A stretch of 64,000 nucleotides of DNA from an uncultured Aquimarina sp. (GCF_947492405.1 NZ_CANLMP010000003.1:248001-312000); one strand, 5' to 3'; shown: positions 39,534-48,903, numbered from the stretch's first letter. The notes: generated by a model from the letters alone, not told the origin. Made by a program: numbers and translations.

Positions 39534-42500
39534 TTAACGAGAAATACCTAGTTTTTTCATTCTGTAGTCTAGTGTGGTATTTTTTAACCCAAGCAAATTG
39601 GCAGCGCCTTTTGGCCCACTAACACGCCAATTGGTCTTTTCTAATACAGAAAGCAATAGTGCTCTTTCTATATCATCTTTACTTTTCTCAATAAAAGACA
39701 TTGTAATTTCTTCTACAGAGACATTAATAAAAGGGAAAGGAGTTTTTTTAGTGCCAGAAGATTTTGTGTTTCTTAAGTCTATAATTATATTATCAGAATC
39801 GGCAACAACCAATGCCTGCTCTATTCGATTTTTGAGTTCTCTAATGTTTCCGGGCCAGTCATAATTTTGAATGTTTAACAGGCTCTCTTTTGATAAACTC
39901 TTATAGGGTTTTCCAATTTTGTGTGAAAAGTTTTCCGCAAAATAATGTGCTAAAAGTGGTGCGTCTTCAAGTCGCTCTCGAAGTGGAGTAAGATAGACTT
40001 GAAATCCATTAAGCCTATAGAATAAATCACTTCTAAAGTTCCCGTCTCTAACCTCTTGAGCCAGGTCTCTGTTTGTGGCCGCGACCACTCTAAAATTTGA
40101 GTTTATCGTAATATTACCACCTACGCGTTCAAACTCTTTTTCTTGCAACACGCGTAAAAGCTTTGCTTGAGCTTCCATGGTAAGCTCGCCGATCTCATCT
40201 AAAAAAACGGTACTATTATGAGCTAATTCAAACTTACCAACACGCATCTTGGTGGCTCCCGTAAAAGCTCCTTTTTCATGGCCGAATAATTCACTTTCAA
40301 TCAGTTCTGTAGGTAAGGTGGCGCAGTTTACCTTAATTAATACCTTTTCTTTTCTGGGCGATTGTTCGTGTATCGCTCTAGCAATTAATTCCTTTCCTGT
40401 ACCTGTTTCACCGGTTACCAGCACATTAATATCCATTGGGGCAAGTTGCCTCACCTGTTCAAAGGCATTTTTTAAACTAATGTGATTTCCAATAATATTT
40501 TCAAAATTGTAATCGGACTTTATTTCTTCTCGCAGATATTTCTTTTCTTCACTTAAAAGCTTATTGAGGCGGTCTACATTCTCGAAGGCGAAAAGTTTTT
40601 CAAGGGCAAGTTCAATAGATGGCTTTATGGTTTTAATAAGCGCTTCGTCTTCGGTGCCATAGGCATTGGCCTGTTTACTTCTGAATAAAATCACGTAATC
40701 TCCTGGTATGGCCAAATCGAACCAAACTGACATGCCGCTTTTGGCTTTAAATTTATTAGCAATTTTGGAAGCAGACTTGCTCGTTTTTTGAACTAATTCT
40801 ATCCCTTTGCTATCCTTACCCTTTTTCATAATGGCACTTCTTCGCTCTTCCTCATATTCCCTTTCAGAAAGACCAACATACTCCGAAAGACCTTTTGAAT
40901 CCCAATAGCGATATTCATTACTGGCCACACGTTCAAAAGTGTAATAGTATGGCTTAGTTTTAGAGGGTCCTAAGATAAAATGGACAATGCTACAATCAAT
41001 AAATTTATTTAACAAAAAAATAATATCTTCACATTTCTTCACCCAAGGTTGGTCAATGTTCAAAACATTTACAATATTTACTTCCAACGATTTTTTCCGT
41101 TCACTCCTTAGTATGGAATCTTGTGCCAGAATATTGGATATGGCCACAGAAAGCTGCTCGGTAACATTTTGAAACAATTTAAACTGTTCTTCTTTATAAA
41201 AGTTTTTTTCTAAAGCATTTATACAAAACATGCCAAAAGTGGTTTCCCCTACCTTAAGATTGGCTACTAAACAATCGCGATATCCGGTTTCTTTAAAATA
41301 CTCTAGTTGGAACTGATAGTAATCCGGAAAATGCTTAACCAAATCCTCAAAATCAAAAAGGTATGGGCCGTCCGTATCTTCGCATATATTCATTACCCAC
41401 TCAATAGCAGACTGGGAATGCTCCACAAGTTTTATATCTGTATTACTAAATGCCTCTTTCCATTCTTGGGTACTAATGTTTGGATATACACCTGCTATAT
41501 CATAATGCTTTTTGCCATCATCCGTCAGTAGAAAAACGCCAACATCATGAAAATTAAAAACCTGTTTTAGGTCGCTCATTACAAAATTCAAAAATTCTGG
41601 AAGGTTTTGAATGCGTGCAACACTCTCAGTGATTTTTAACAATGTAGTCTTTTCGATCTCTCGTTTTAGAATTTCTTCGTTACCTAATACATTACTTACA
41701 GCTACTGCAATTAGGTCTGCTATGGCCTTGATAATAGGAAATTGACTTTCGGAATAGGCACCTTCTTTATACGAATCTAGAACTATTGAGCCAATCGTAT
41801 TGTTTCCAACACGTAAGGGTGTAATTATAAATTCTTTCAATCCATGCTCTTTCATCAACGGTGGAAAGTTGTTCTCGGGATAATTATCAACCATTTCTTC
41901 TATTGACATTATCGCAGTATTGGATAGGCAAAACTCAACTAACGGATCTCTATCAAAATATCCTGCCAATCCATGCTCAGCAAGTCTTTTATTACCTTCA
42001 TTTGCGTAATAATTATCCGATACAGCTAAATCCTTCCATCGGGTTCTGTCGGGGCTTAAAACAAGTAGTCCGACATCATCCACCGGAATAACTGTATTGA
42101 CTTTTTCAAAGATGACACTAAAGAGTTCCTTTCTTCCTTGAATACTAGCTACTGCTTCACTTATGTTTAGCAGGGTTTCCTTGAATTGCTTTTCCTTTTG
42201 TAATTGTTCATTACCTAACACATTACTTACTGCTACTGCAATTTGGTCGGATATAGCCCGAAAAAGTGGGAATTGTGCTTTTGAATAGCTCCCGTAACTT
42301 TTAGAATCAAGTGATATAAAGCCAATGATTTTGTTTGATACCTTTAATGGTGACATCATAAATTCAACCAAGCCAGCTTCTGCCATAATTTGATTAAAAG
42401 AATGGTCTTTGAATTCACTCTTTAACCTTTCAATCGTATAGATTTCTGTTTCTTTGAGCGCATGTTTGACCAAGGAATCCATCTCATTATAGTGTTCTCC

Positions 42501-43844
42501 TTGTAAATATGCTAACTTCTTATTGGTCAATGTTTCATGATAGTTATCTGAAAGCGCTAAGTCTTTCCATTTTGTACCATCTTGGTTAAGGACCACCAAA
42601 CCAACATCATCAACACGAATAATATTATTTACCTTTCCAAAAATTACCTTAAATAACTCTTTTCTATCCTGAATAGTGGCTACCGCTTCACTAATACTTA
42701 ATAAAGTCTCTTTAAACTGTTTTTCTTCCAGCAATTGTTCATTGGCCAGTACATTGCTTACCGCTACGGCTAATTGGTCGGCTATAGCTTGGAAAAGTGG
42801 GAATTGAACTTTGGAATATGTTCCTTTCTTTTTGGAATCTAAGACAAGGAAACCTATTGTTTTATTACCCACAACCATCGGTGTACTCATAAATTCTTTT
42901 AATTGATCTTTCGACAAAACCTCTAAAAACTCCTTAGGAAAATCTACATGAGTTTTAAAGTCATCAATTGTTAAGATTTCTGTCTTTTCAAGTTGTCGCT
43001 TGGTTAATGAATTAAAATGTAACCAAGTATCGAATCCTCTTTCTCGTAAAGATGCACTTGTTCCAGTTTGAGGGAAACCATGAAAAATGGTCAGATCTTT
43101 CCAGTATGTTCCTTGCTCATTAATAATTATAACAGCATAATCATCAATTGTAAAAATCGGATTGAGGTTATTAAAGATCACCTCAAACAATTCTTTTCTA
43201 TTGTGAATATTCGCTACCGTTTCGCTAACTCCAAGTAATACTTCTTTAAACTGTTTTTCTTGATTTAATCGGGTATTGAAAATTATGTTGGATATAGCAA
43301 CAGAAAGTATTTCAACGACCCTCTGAAACAATAAAACTTGGGCTTTAGTAAAAAATCCTTTCTCCAAAGTATTCATGCAAAAGAGCCCTAAAATCTGATC
43401 ACCAATACTCAGATTTGCTGCAAGGCCTTCTTTAAAGCCAACTTCTTTTAAAGGTGGCATTTGAGGATAATCCGGAAACTTATCAATTATTATGTCAAAA
43501 TCAAGTATAGCCACTCCCTTGGCTTTAATGACTTCATCCATCATATACTCTAAAGGGGAGTCCGCTTGAAGTTCCCAATTAATGTTATTGGAATAATGTG
43601 CAAAGTTAGCTTCTGAAGGGCTTATCTCAGGGTGCAGAGTTGCAAGGTCACAATGCCGTGTTCCTGATTCATCTAAAAGAAAAACTCCTACATCGTAGAA
43701 TCCAAAAATGGGCTTCAGTTCTTGTATAGAAAATTTTAGAAAACTAGGAAGATCCCTCACTTTTGATACTTGCTGTGAAATACCCAAAAGCAAGTTTAGT
43801 GTATCCTTATCAAAATCTTGACCTCCAAGTTCTTTATCGGACAT
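39534..43844 (-). CDS. Sigma54-dependent transcriptional activator with five tandem GAF-type domains
   Basis: 1436 aa, about three times the usual NtrC-family length. Residues 1-930 hold five repeated GAF-like units, each opening with a helix such as LLSISEAVATIQDRKELFKVIF and carrying VDDVGLVVL; units 2-4 are close copies, while 1 and 5 resemble each other (FYDVGVFLLDE / FHDVGVFLLTD). A less conserved linker or sixth sensor-like region follows to about 1100. The AAA+ domain has Walker A GETGTGKE, the sigma54 loop GAFTGA, Walker B VFLDEIGEL and the sensor arginines. A Fis-type HTH (GPKGAANLLGLKNTTLDYRMKKLGI) ends the protein. FhlA/NorR-like logic: ligands bound by GAF domains release the ATPase to open sigma54 promoters. 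Ligands and targets are unknown. Confidence 0.92.
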   Translation of the reverse strand: MSDKELGGQDFDKDTLNLLLGISQQVSKVRDLPSFLKFSIQELKPIFGFYDVGVFLLDESGTRHCDLATLHPEISPSEANFAHYSNNINWELQADSPLEYMMDEVIKAKGVAILDFDIIIDKFPDYPQMPPLKEVGFKEGLAANLSIGDQILGLFCMNTLEKGFFTKAQVLLFQRVVEILSVAISNIIFNTRLNQEKQFKEVLLGVSETVANIHNRKELFEVIFNNLNPIFTIDDYAVIIINEQGTYWKDLTIFHGFPQTGTSASLRERGFDTWLHFNSLTKRQLEKTEILTIDDFKTHVDFPKEFLEVLSKDQLKEFMSTPMVVGNKTIGFLVLDSKKKGTYSKVQFPLFQAIADQLAVAVSNVLANEQLLEEKQFKETLLSISEAVATIQDRKELFKVIFGKVNNIIRVDDVGLVVLNQDGTKWKDLALSDNYHETLTNKKLAYLQGEHYNEMDSLVKHALKETEIYTIERLKSEFKDHSFNQIMAEAGLVEFMMSPLKVSNKIIGFISLDSKSYGSYSKAQFPLFRAISDQIAVAVSNVLGNEQLQKEKQFKETLLNISEAVASIQGRKELFSVIFEKVNTVIPVDDVGLLVLSPDRTRWKDLAVSDNYYANEGNKRLAEHGLAGYFDRDPLVEFCLSNTAIMSIEEMVDNYPENNFPPLMKEHGLKEFIITPLRVGNNTIGSIVLDSYKEGAYSESQFPIIKAIADLIAVAVSNVLGNEEILKREIEKTTLLKITESVARIQNLPEFLNFVMSDLKQVFNFHDVGVFLLTDDGKKHYDIAGVYPNISTQEWKEAFSNTDIKLVEHSQSAIEWVMNICEDTDGPYLFDFEDLVKHFPDYYQFQLEYFKETGYRDCLVANLKVGETTFGMFCINALEKNFYKEEQFKLFQNVTEQLSVAISNILAQDSILRSERKKSLEVNIVNVLNIDQPWVKKCEDIIFLLNKFIDCSIVHFILGPSKTKPYYYTFERVASNEYRYWDSKGLSEYVGLSEREYEEERRSAIMKKGKDSKGIELVQKTSKSASKIANKFKAKSGMSVWFDLAIPGDYVILFRSKQANAYGTEDEALIKTIKPSIELALEKLFAFENVDRLNKLLSEEKKYLREEIKSDYNFENIIGNHISLKNAFEQVRQLAPMDINVLVTGETGTGKELIARAIHEQSPRKEKVLIKVNCATLPTELIESELFGHEKGAFTGATKMRVGKFELAHNSTVFLDEIGELTMEAQAKLLRVLQEKEFERVGGNITINSNFRVVAATNRDLAQEVRDGNFRSDLFYRLNGFQVYLTPLRERLEDAPLLAHYFAENFSHKIGKPYKSLSKESLLNIQNYDWPGNIRELKNRIEQALVVADSDNIIIDLRNTKSSGTKKTPFPFINVSVEEITMSFIEKSKDDIERALLLSVLEKTNWRVSGPKGAANLLGLKNTTLDYRMKKLGISR

Positions 43845-44043
43845 ATCTCTTTCTATTTAAAAACTTACGCAAAAACTAAATTTACAGATATTTTGGAAAA
43901 AATTCTAAATAAAATCCCAAATATTTTGGAATTAATATATAAAAGATAAATAGTTTTAATTTTAATAAACTGATATTCAGTTACTTGAATTTTTCTTTGC
44001 TTTTGGGGTGATTCTTGGAACATGATACATAAAATTATATATC

Positions 44044-45012
44044 ATGACTATACCAACAACATATAAAATTCTGACTTTGGATAACTTTAATTCCTTTTTT
44101 CTGGCAGATCAAAAAAAGGTAAGACACCATCGCTATTTAAACATACGTCCTATAGATGAGGTTTATATGGCGCATTTGGAGGATATTTGTCCTTCACTGA
44201 TTTCATCTTCTAAGACATACATTCAAGATATGTATATTCTATACATAGTTAGAGAAGGTATGATTGAAAAAGTAAATCAAACTCACATGGTTACTTTGAG
44301 GAAAAATGAAATTTTCTATACACGACCAGGTGAGATGAACTCATGGAAAATAATTAAAGATGTTAGTGGTTTTGTAATTGCTTTTACAAAAGACTTTATT
44401 GTCAGTTATCTCGAAAATAAAGATTTTATAAAGCGATTAAGCTTCTTAGGTCAGGAGGTTGCTCCCAAATTTGATTTAAACTTGATGCAGATACCTTTTA
44501 ATTATAAGAAACTCAGTAATTATTATAATTATCTAAAGGTAAACCCTAGTGAATCTAAAGATTTGATTCGTCTATGGATTTGTGAACTGCTGATTCAAAC
44601 CGAAATGTTCTATGTTACATTGACTGGTAATATATTCAAAAGTAAAACTAAAAAGGGGACATACTCAACTATAATAGTATATAATTATAAGGAACTTATA
44701 GAATCACATTTTTTAGAAGGCTGTCGTAACAAATTCATCCCTTCGAAACGTGTTAAGGAGTATGCTTCTGATCTTCATTTAAATGCAAATTATTTGAACG
44801 ATGTCGTAAGAGAAGTCACAGGAAAAAAAGCATCCGAACTAATTTTTGACCGTACTTTGCTAACGGCAAAATCAAAACTATTGCATACTTCGTTAACAAT
44901 ATCAGAAATTTCCTATTTTTTGGACTTTAATTCATCGTCTTATTTTGTGCGCTTTTTTAAGTCCAGGATGGGAATGACTCCTAATCAATATCGAATGCGA
45001 ATGAAATCCTGA
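44044..45012 (+). CDS. AraC-family transcriptional regulator
   Basis: 322 aa. N-terminal cupin-like sensory half (residues about 60-180, VREGMIEKVNQTHMVTLRKNEIFYTRPGEMNSWKII). C-terminal two-HTH AraC domain (about 220-320): VKEYASDLHLNANYLNDVVREVTGKKASELIFDR and LTISEISYFLDFNSSSYFVRFFKSRMGMTPNQYR. It is divergent from the sigma54 activator; the 199-bp gap holds two direct copies of ATATTTTGGAA (43888-43898 and 43921-43931), 33 bases apart, possibly its own sites. It may control the efflux or NmrA operons nearby (inference). Confidence 0.92.
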   Translation: MTIPTTYKILTLDNFNSFFLADQKKVRHHRYLNIRPIDEVYMAHLEDICPSLISSSKTYIQDMYILYIVREGMIEKVNQTHMVTLRKNEIFYTRPGEMNSWKIIKDVSGFVIAFTKDFIVSYLENKDFIKRLSFLGQEVAPKFDLNLMQIPFNYKKLSNYYNYLKVNPSESKDLIRLWICELLIQTEMFYVTLTGNIFKSKTKKGTYSTIIVYNYKELIESHFLEGCRNKFIPSKRVKEYASDLHLNANYLNDVVREVTGKKASELIFDRTLLTAKSKLLHTSLTISEISYFLDFNSSSYFVRFFKSRMGMTPNQYRMRMKS

Positions 45013-45225
45013 TGATTTATTTTGGAATTCTTAAAAGCATTGCATTTGTAATACAGTAATTCGATGGATACAAGAGAGGTTTGTTTACTATGGATTTACA
45101 ATATTATAGGAAAGCGGGAATATCATCGTATAGATCATAGAGGATATGAAATTAAAGATTATAGACAGAAGAGTGATGTTAAGGATACTGCTGTAGATTT
45201 ATAAATAACCTCCTAATTATATCAA

Positions 45226-45261
45226 TAAAAACAAAAAAGTCTGCATTTTCATACAGACTTT
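45226..45261 (-). terminator. Terminator of tRNA-Arg
   Basis: Minus strand: AAAGTCTG ... CAGACTTT hairpin (arms 45254-45261 and 45236-45243) followed by TTTTGTTTTT. It stands 12 bases after the tRNA 3' end. Confidence 0.75.
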
Positions 45262-45281
45262 CCATTCATTCGTGACCTCGG
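45257..45281 (+). repeat. Putative att site, right copy, overlapping the tRNA-Arg 3' end
   Basis: ACTTTCC followed by ATTCATTCGTGACCTCGG; 23 of 25 bases match 26965-26989. Bases 45273-45281 are the last nine of the tRNA gene. Confidence 0.55.
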
Positions 45282-45346
45282 CAGGATTCAAACCTGCAAC
45301 CTCTTGAGCCGTAATCAAGTGCACTATTCAGTTATGCTACGAGGCC
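45273..45346 (-). tRNA. tRNA-Arg (anticodon ACG)
   Basis: 74 nt without encoded CCA. Acceptor GGCCTCG pairs with CGAGGTC (one G-U), discriminator A. D stem GCAT/GTGC. Anticodon stem CTTGA/TCAAG with loop TTACGGC, giving ACG (read as ICG for CGN). T stem GCAGG/CCTGC with loop TTTGAAT. All arms fold fully. Confidence 0.95.
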
Positions 45347-45390
45347 TTTTTTGCGGGTGCAAATATATGAGTATTTTATAAATTATAAAA

Positions 45391-45618
45391 CTATTTCAAA
45401 ATTTCTTTTTCAAATTTTTTAATGATTTCGCTTGCCTTTTTCTCATTCACATCCAAAATGAATAGTTCAGTTGAGCCTTCAATGGCTCCAAAACCTGCTA
45501 ACCTTCCTGACTCGGTATGATCCTTAATCATTGAAGGAATGTTTATTTCATTTAATAAGAAAGCTAATCGATTAATTAGTATTGAAGTTCCAGTATATAT
45601 TTTTATGAGATTTTTCAT
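45391..45618 (-). CDS. DUF2007 family small protein
   Basis: 75 aa, cytoplasmic. Fits the putative signal-transducing DUF2007 fold: LIKIYTGTSILINRLAFLLNEINIPSMIKDHTESGR ... TELFILDVNEKKASEIIKKFEKE. Single short domain resembling the PII-like ferredoxin fold; no known function. It lies between the tRNA and the SPFH gene, all on the same strand, with a hairpin between it and the SPFH gene. Confidence 0.75.
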   Translation of the reverse strand: MKNLIKIYTGTSILINRLAFLLNEINIPSMIKDHTESGRLAGFGAIEGSTELFILDVNEKKASEIIKKFEKEILK

Positions 45619-45682
45619 AAGGCAGATTTTTTTTATTCTAATGAATAATTAATGTTATGTAATACTATATCTATTAAATTTT

Positions 45683-45709
45683 AGCGGAATGAAGCATGTT
45701 CATTCCGCT
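45683..45709 (-). terminator. Hairpin after the SPFH gene
   Basis: Perfect 11-bp arms AGCGGAATGAA (45683-45693) and TTCATTCCGCT (45699-45709). On the minus strand it follows the SPFH stop but has only a weak T stretch after it; the T6 run is on the plus side. Confidence 0.6.
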
Positions 45710-45718
45710 TTTTTAACT

Positions 45719-47059
45719 TTACTCTTTAGAAGTTTTTTGAGACATCATTTTTTTAGCAAGATCCGCTCCGATTAATGATTGCAATAAATTACCATCAGAC
45801 CCTTGTTTATTTCCATCCTGAATATAAATCTCAGGTAGTTTAAGATCTTTAAGTTGTTTAGCAACATTTACAGAGGTTTTAAATTCCCATTCTGCGCGTT
45901 CCTGAGGTGTAAGTCCAGCGTTTACTAGTTTTGCATTCTCATACGATTGAGCATCTGCCATTGTTTTCTGAGTTTTTGCTTTAAACTGAGCAACTTCATA
46001 GTTCTTGCGCTCCTCAATAAGATTAAACTCTGCTACTTTAGCTCTTGTCTCTGCTTCAATAGTCTTCTGAATTTGTTCTTTTTCTAAACGAGCACGTTCC
46101 GTAGCTTTCTCAGCTTCTCCCTTTGCCGTTTCTTTCTGCGCACGGTAAAATTGACGTTCTGCTTGCTGTTTTTCTAATTGAGTTTGCGCTACTTCTTCTT
46201 TTTGTAATTGTAAACGTTTATCAAAAGTAGTCTCCCAGTCAATTTCTGTTACAACTGCCTGAACTACCGTAAGACCATATCCTGATAAAGAGTTTCCTTT
46301 TTCTCTAACAGGTTCTCCATTCTTATATTGAATGCGAAAACGCTTTTGTTTTGATTCTTTGTTAGTAACCGTTCTAACTGTAGAACTATCGCCAATAATC
46401 TCACGACTTTCGCTAGCAAAATACTCTTCCAATACGTACATACCGTTTTCTAACTGATCTTTAAAATATCTATCAAAATCAGAAGCTTGTCCCGAGATAT
46501 AATCCTGAGCATCCATCAGTTTACAAGTATTTTTTATTGACTGATCAATATTGGGAATGATCCTAGAGCGGATTAAGTTTCTTTCAGTTTTATTACGATC
46601 CGCTACAGATAAAAATTGATCCTCATTCGCTGTGTTGATACTGATAACTACAGAAGTTGCAATTCTTGCTTTTACTGCATCACTAAATGCCCAATATTTT
46701 GCAATATCTACATTAGCGTATTTGCTTTGCTCACCTAACTCATTCTTTTTATTTGGGATTACGTATTTGATTGGTAGTTCAAACTGAATTGGTATTAATC
46801 TACCCCACATTTTAGTATTGATTCCTTGATGTACAACTGCCTTTTGACTTCCCCAAGGATATTGAACTGCATAAGCTGTTCCAGGTTCAGCATAAAAGAA
46901 CATTCCAGAGATAATACTCATAAATAGTCCAATGATGATCATTGAAAGATTTCTCTGTCGGGTAAACTTATGTAGTGTTTTTGATTCCTTAAAAAATGGT
47001 TTAATTATAAAAATGGTGATGCCTATAATCACCATTGTAATTCCTAGATATGTTAGCAT
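45719..47059 (-). CDS. SPFH/band-7 (prohibitin/flotillin-like) membrane protein
   Basis: 446 aa. Two N-terminal membrane spans (3-22, YLGITMVIIGITIFIIKPFF; about 36-55, LSMIIIGLFMSIISGMFFYA), then a band-7 domain (about 65-270, FELPIKYVIPNKK ... ATSVVISINTANEDQFL ... GYGLTVVQAVVTEIDWE) and a long charged coiled coil (about 275-400, rich in E/K/Q/A). The C-terminal tail DGNKQGSDGNLLQSLIGADL is G/Q/N-rich. Such proteins form large ring or cage scaffolds in the inner membrane and affect protease access or membrane domains. No FtsH or NfeD partner gene is adjacent. Confidence 0.82.
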   Translation of the reverse strand: MLTYLGITMVIIGITIFIIKPFFKESKTLHKFTRQRNLSMIIIGLFMSIISGMFFYAEPGTAYAVQYPWGSQKAVVHQGINTKMWGRLIPIQFELPIKYVIPNKKNELGEQSKYANVDIAKYWAFSDAVKARIATSVVISINTANEDQFLSVADRNKTERNLIRSRIIPNIDQSIKNTCKLMDAQDYISGQASDFDRYFKDQLENGMYVLEEYFASESREIIGDSSTVRTVTNKESKQKRFRIQYKNGEPVREKGNSLSGYGLTVVQAVVTEIDWETTFDKRLQLQKEEVAQTQLEKQQAERQFYRAQKETAKGEAEKATERARLEKEQIQKTIEAETRAKVAEFNLIEERKNYEVAQFKAKTQKTMADAQSYENAKLVNAGLTPQERAEWEFKTSVNVAKQLKDLKLPEIYIQDGNKQGSDGNLLQSLIGADLAKKMMSQKTSKE

Positions 47060-47436
47060 AGTAATGATGTATTAAAAATTATGAATAAATTATTTAGTAA
47101 ATGAATGAATACAATTGATTACATGATTTCTATGCTTTTTTTAAGTAATTATTAGTTTAATTATTTTGTTTCCATTCAATATATACGGAGAAGTATAATT
47201 AGAAAAATATTTATAAAGAAATTTATGAAATCAAATATTTTCTGTTAGCTTAAAGATGATTTATGTTTTAATATATAATATGATCTTCTTAATTTATGTT
47301 TTAAAATGTAATTCAATAGTTTTTATTTACTTAAAAAATGTAATAATTCAAGGCTGTTTTTGAGACTAGATTTAAAATCCAAGGCAATTTTTATAATTTT
47401 TTAGGGCTCTTTTTCGATTTTGATTATTTTGCAAGC
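47060..47436. other. 377-bp divergent intergenic region between the SPFH gene and apt
   Basis: Very AT-rich, with several short A/T repeats. Only a near-match -7 box (TTATTTTGC, 47425-47433) just before apt. I see no RNA structure or open frame of interest. Confidence 0.4.
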
Positions 47437-47949
47437 ATGAACATACAAGAATTAATAAGAGATATTGCTGACTTTCCGAAACCGGGAATTGTTTTTAAAG
47501 ATATAACTCCGCTTTTAGCTGATGCTGATGCATTAGTGTATTGTGCTGATCAATTGGCTGGATTATGTCCAACCGATATAAAGATTGATAAAGTAATTGG
47601 TATTGAGGCAAGAGGTTTTATTTTAGGAGGTATGATTGCTCAACGATTGGATGCAGGTTTTATACCGGTTAGAAAGAAAGGAAAACTACCGTCAAAAGTA
47701 AATTCTAAAAGTTATGGATTAGAGTATGGAGAAGATGTCTTAGAGATTCATAAAGATGCAATAAAAGCTGGAGAACATATATTAATTCATGATGATGTGT
47801 TGGCTACAGGAGGAACGGCACAAGCTGTATGCGAACTTGTGGAAGAATTAGGGGGTACTGTGGTGCAATGCAATTTTATTATGGAGTTGGATTTCCTTAA
47901 TGGTAGAAAAAAACTTCAGACTACAGTGGCTTCATTGTTAAGTTATTGA
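47437..47949 (+). CDS. apt: Adenine phosphoribosyltransferase
   Basis: 170 aa, the standard length. Purine salvage: adenine + PRPP gives AMP + PPi, in the cytoplasm. Seen: IRDIADFPKPGIVFKDITPLL at the N-terminus, VIGIEARGFILGG, RKKGKLPSKVNSKSYGLEYG, and the PRPP-binding loop ILIHDDVLATGGTA. All are diagnostic of APT. Monocistronic, followed by a large palindrome. Confidence 0.96.
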   Translation: MNIQELIRDIADFPKPGIVFKDITPLLADADALVYCADQLAGLCPTDIKIDKVIGIEARGFILGGMIAQRLDAGFIPVRKKGKLPSKVNSKSYGLEYGEDVLEIHKDAIKAGEHILIHDDVLATGGTAQAVCELVEELGGTVVQCNFIMELDFLNGRKKLQTTVASLLSY

Positions 47950-47999
47950 TATAAGGAATAGAGAATCTAAAAATAAGAGAACTTCTCTACAGTCACATG

Positions 48000-48053
48000 G
48001 AGCGTAGTCGAGAAGTATGAAAAATCAAGACTTCATACTTCTCGACTACGCTC
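48000..48053. repeat. REP-like palindrome with 22-bp perfect arms between convergent genes
   Basis: Arms 48000-48021 and 48032-48053 (core GCGTAGTCGAGAAGTATGAA) around a 10-base loop, between apt (+) and the TonB-plug-like gene (-). The motif TCTCGACTACGCTC resembles dispersed palindromes I recall from Flavobacteriia genomes. It may also act as a bidirectional terminator, though no T-run follows. Confidence 0.7.
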
Positions 48054-48084
48054 GAAATGACAGTGTATAAACATATAGGTAATC

Positions 48085-48903
48085 TTACTTTTTCGTAGTT
48101 GCTATAATGGCTCCATCTTTTGCTTTATCTCCATAAATGCTAATAGCTGTAGTAGCTTTCAGGAAATCAACTTCATCTAACTTATCTGATTTAGCTAATT
48201 CATCTAATGTTTTAAAATCAGACACTGCGCCATCAATAATGATCAATTTTTCGATATCAGGATCATCTACAAAACTAAATTTCTTTGATTTACTAAAATG
48301 TGATGGAAATTGTTGGCCATTAAAAATAAAATTTCCATTTTCATCCTCATCAAATTCAAAAGAATTTGTTATTTGATCTTTTAACTTGCTTATGTCGAAA
48401 TGCTGTCCATTAAAAAATATGGAATCTCCTTCTTGATCAAAATCAAAATTAAATCTGAAATCTTGATTTTTTAAGATACTATCGAGATCAAAGTTCTGAT
48501 TGTTAAAACCGATTTGATTTTTCCAGGAAGTAATATCAAACATCCCGGAATTAGTGATGTATAGATTACCATTTTTATAACCAAGTTCGACATCAGATAT
48601 GGGTTCTGAAGAAGACGAAGAGTACTTGCTTTTAGCATTCCCTTTTTTAAGAATAATACTTAAACTAGTAATCTCATTTTGTTCGTTAAACTGTATTTTT
48701 TCTATGATGAATTCAATACCATTTTCAGAAAAAAAAGTTTTAAGATCCTCAAGCTCTTTTTCTGTAGTGTTTTTATTAATAGTGGCAATGATCTCATTAG
48801 GTTGAGATTCGTTCTGTATTCGATTAATATATGAACCAGAAGTAAATGCTGTTAGGGATAGTATACCTAGTATACTCATTCCTAAAATGATCCATTTTTT
48901 CAT
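48085..48903 (-). CDS. Exported protein with TonB-plug-like C-terminal motif, related to the BlaR1-like C-terminus
   Basis: 272 aa. Signal or single-span N-terminus (1-22, WIILGMSILGILSLTAFTSG). Residues about 40-95 (ATINKNTTEKELEDLKTFFSENGIEF ... NEITSLSIILKKG) align with a stretch of the M56/BlaR1-like protein at 50321 (INKNATKDHLEKVKRVF ... DEITSISVKV). The end (IDGAVSDFKTLDELAKSDK ... ISIYGDKAKDGAIIATTKK) is the plug-like module found in two copies in that protein. Function unknown; periplasmic location inferred. It looks like the detached sensor tail of a BlaR1-type protein. Confidence 0.7.
   Translation of the reverse strand: MKKWIILGMSILGILSLTAFTSGSYINRIQNESQPNEIIATINKNTTEKELEDLKTFFSENGIEFIIEKIQFNEQNEITSLSIILKKGNAKSKYSSSSSEPISDVELGYKNGNLYITNSGMFDITSWKNQIGFNNQNFDLDSILKNQDFRFNFDFDQEGDSIFFNGQHFDISKLKDQITNSFEFDEDENGNFIFNGQQFPSHFSKSKKFSFVDDPDIEKLIIIDGAVSDFKTLDELAKSDKLDEVDFLKATTAISIYGDKAKDGAIIATTKK

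Larger units (their letters stand above)
26965..45281. mobile_element. Probable tRNA-Arg-associated genomic island (integrase not seen)
   Basis: A 25-nt repeat (23/25 identical, last 18 exact) stands at 26965-26989 and 45257-45281. The right copy covers the last 9 bases of the tRNA-Arg gene plus flanking bases, the classical target of tyrosine integrases, with the enclosed DNA on the 3' side of the tRNA as expected. Inside are accessory genes only: RND efflux, SDR, Ohr, esterase, NmrA-like, sigma54 activator, AraC. No integrase, transposase, transfer or replication gene is visible, so it would be a fixed island or a remnant. Confidence 0.5.

Noticed and set aside
43988..44035. Sigma54 promoter before the AraC gene (TTTGGGG...TTGG)
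   Set aside because: Spacing and bases do not fit TGGCAC-N5-TTGC.
26965..45281. Active integrative element
   Set aside because: No integrase, excisionase, relaxase or replication gene is present, so only a fixed island is proposed.
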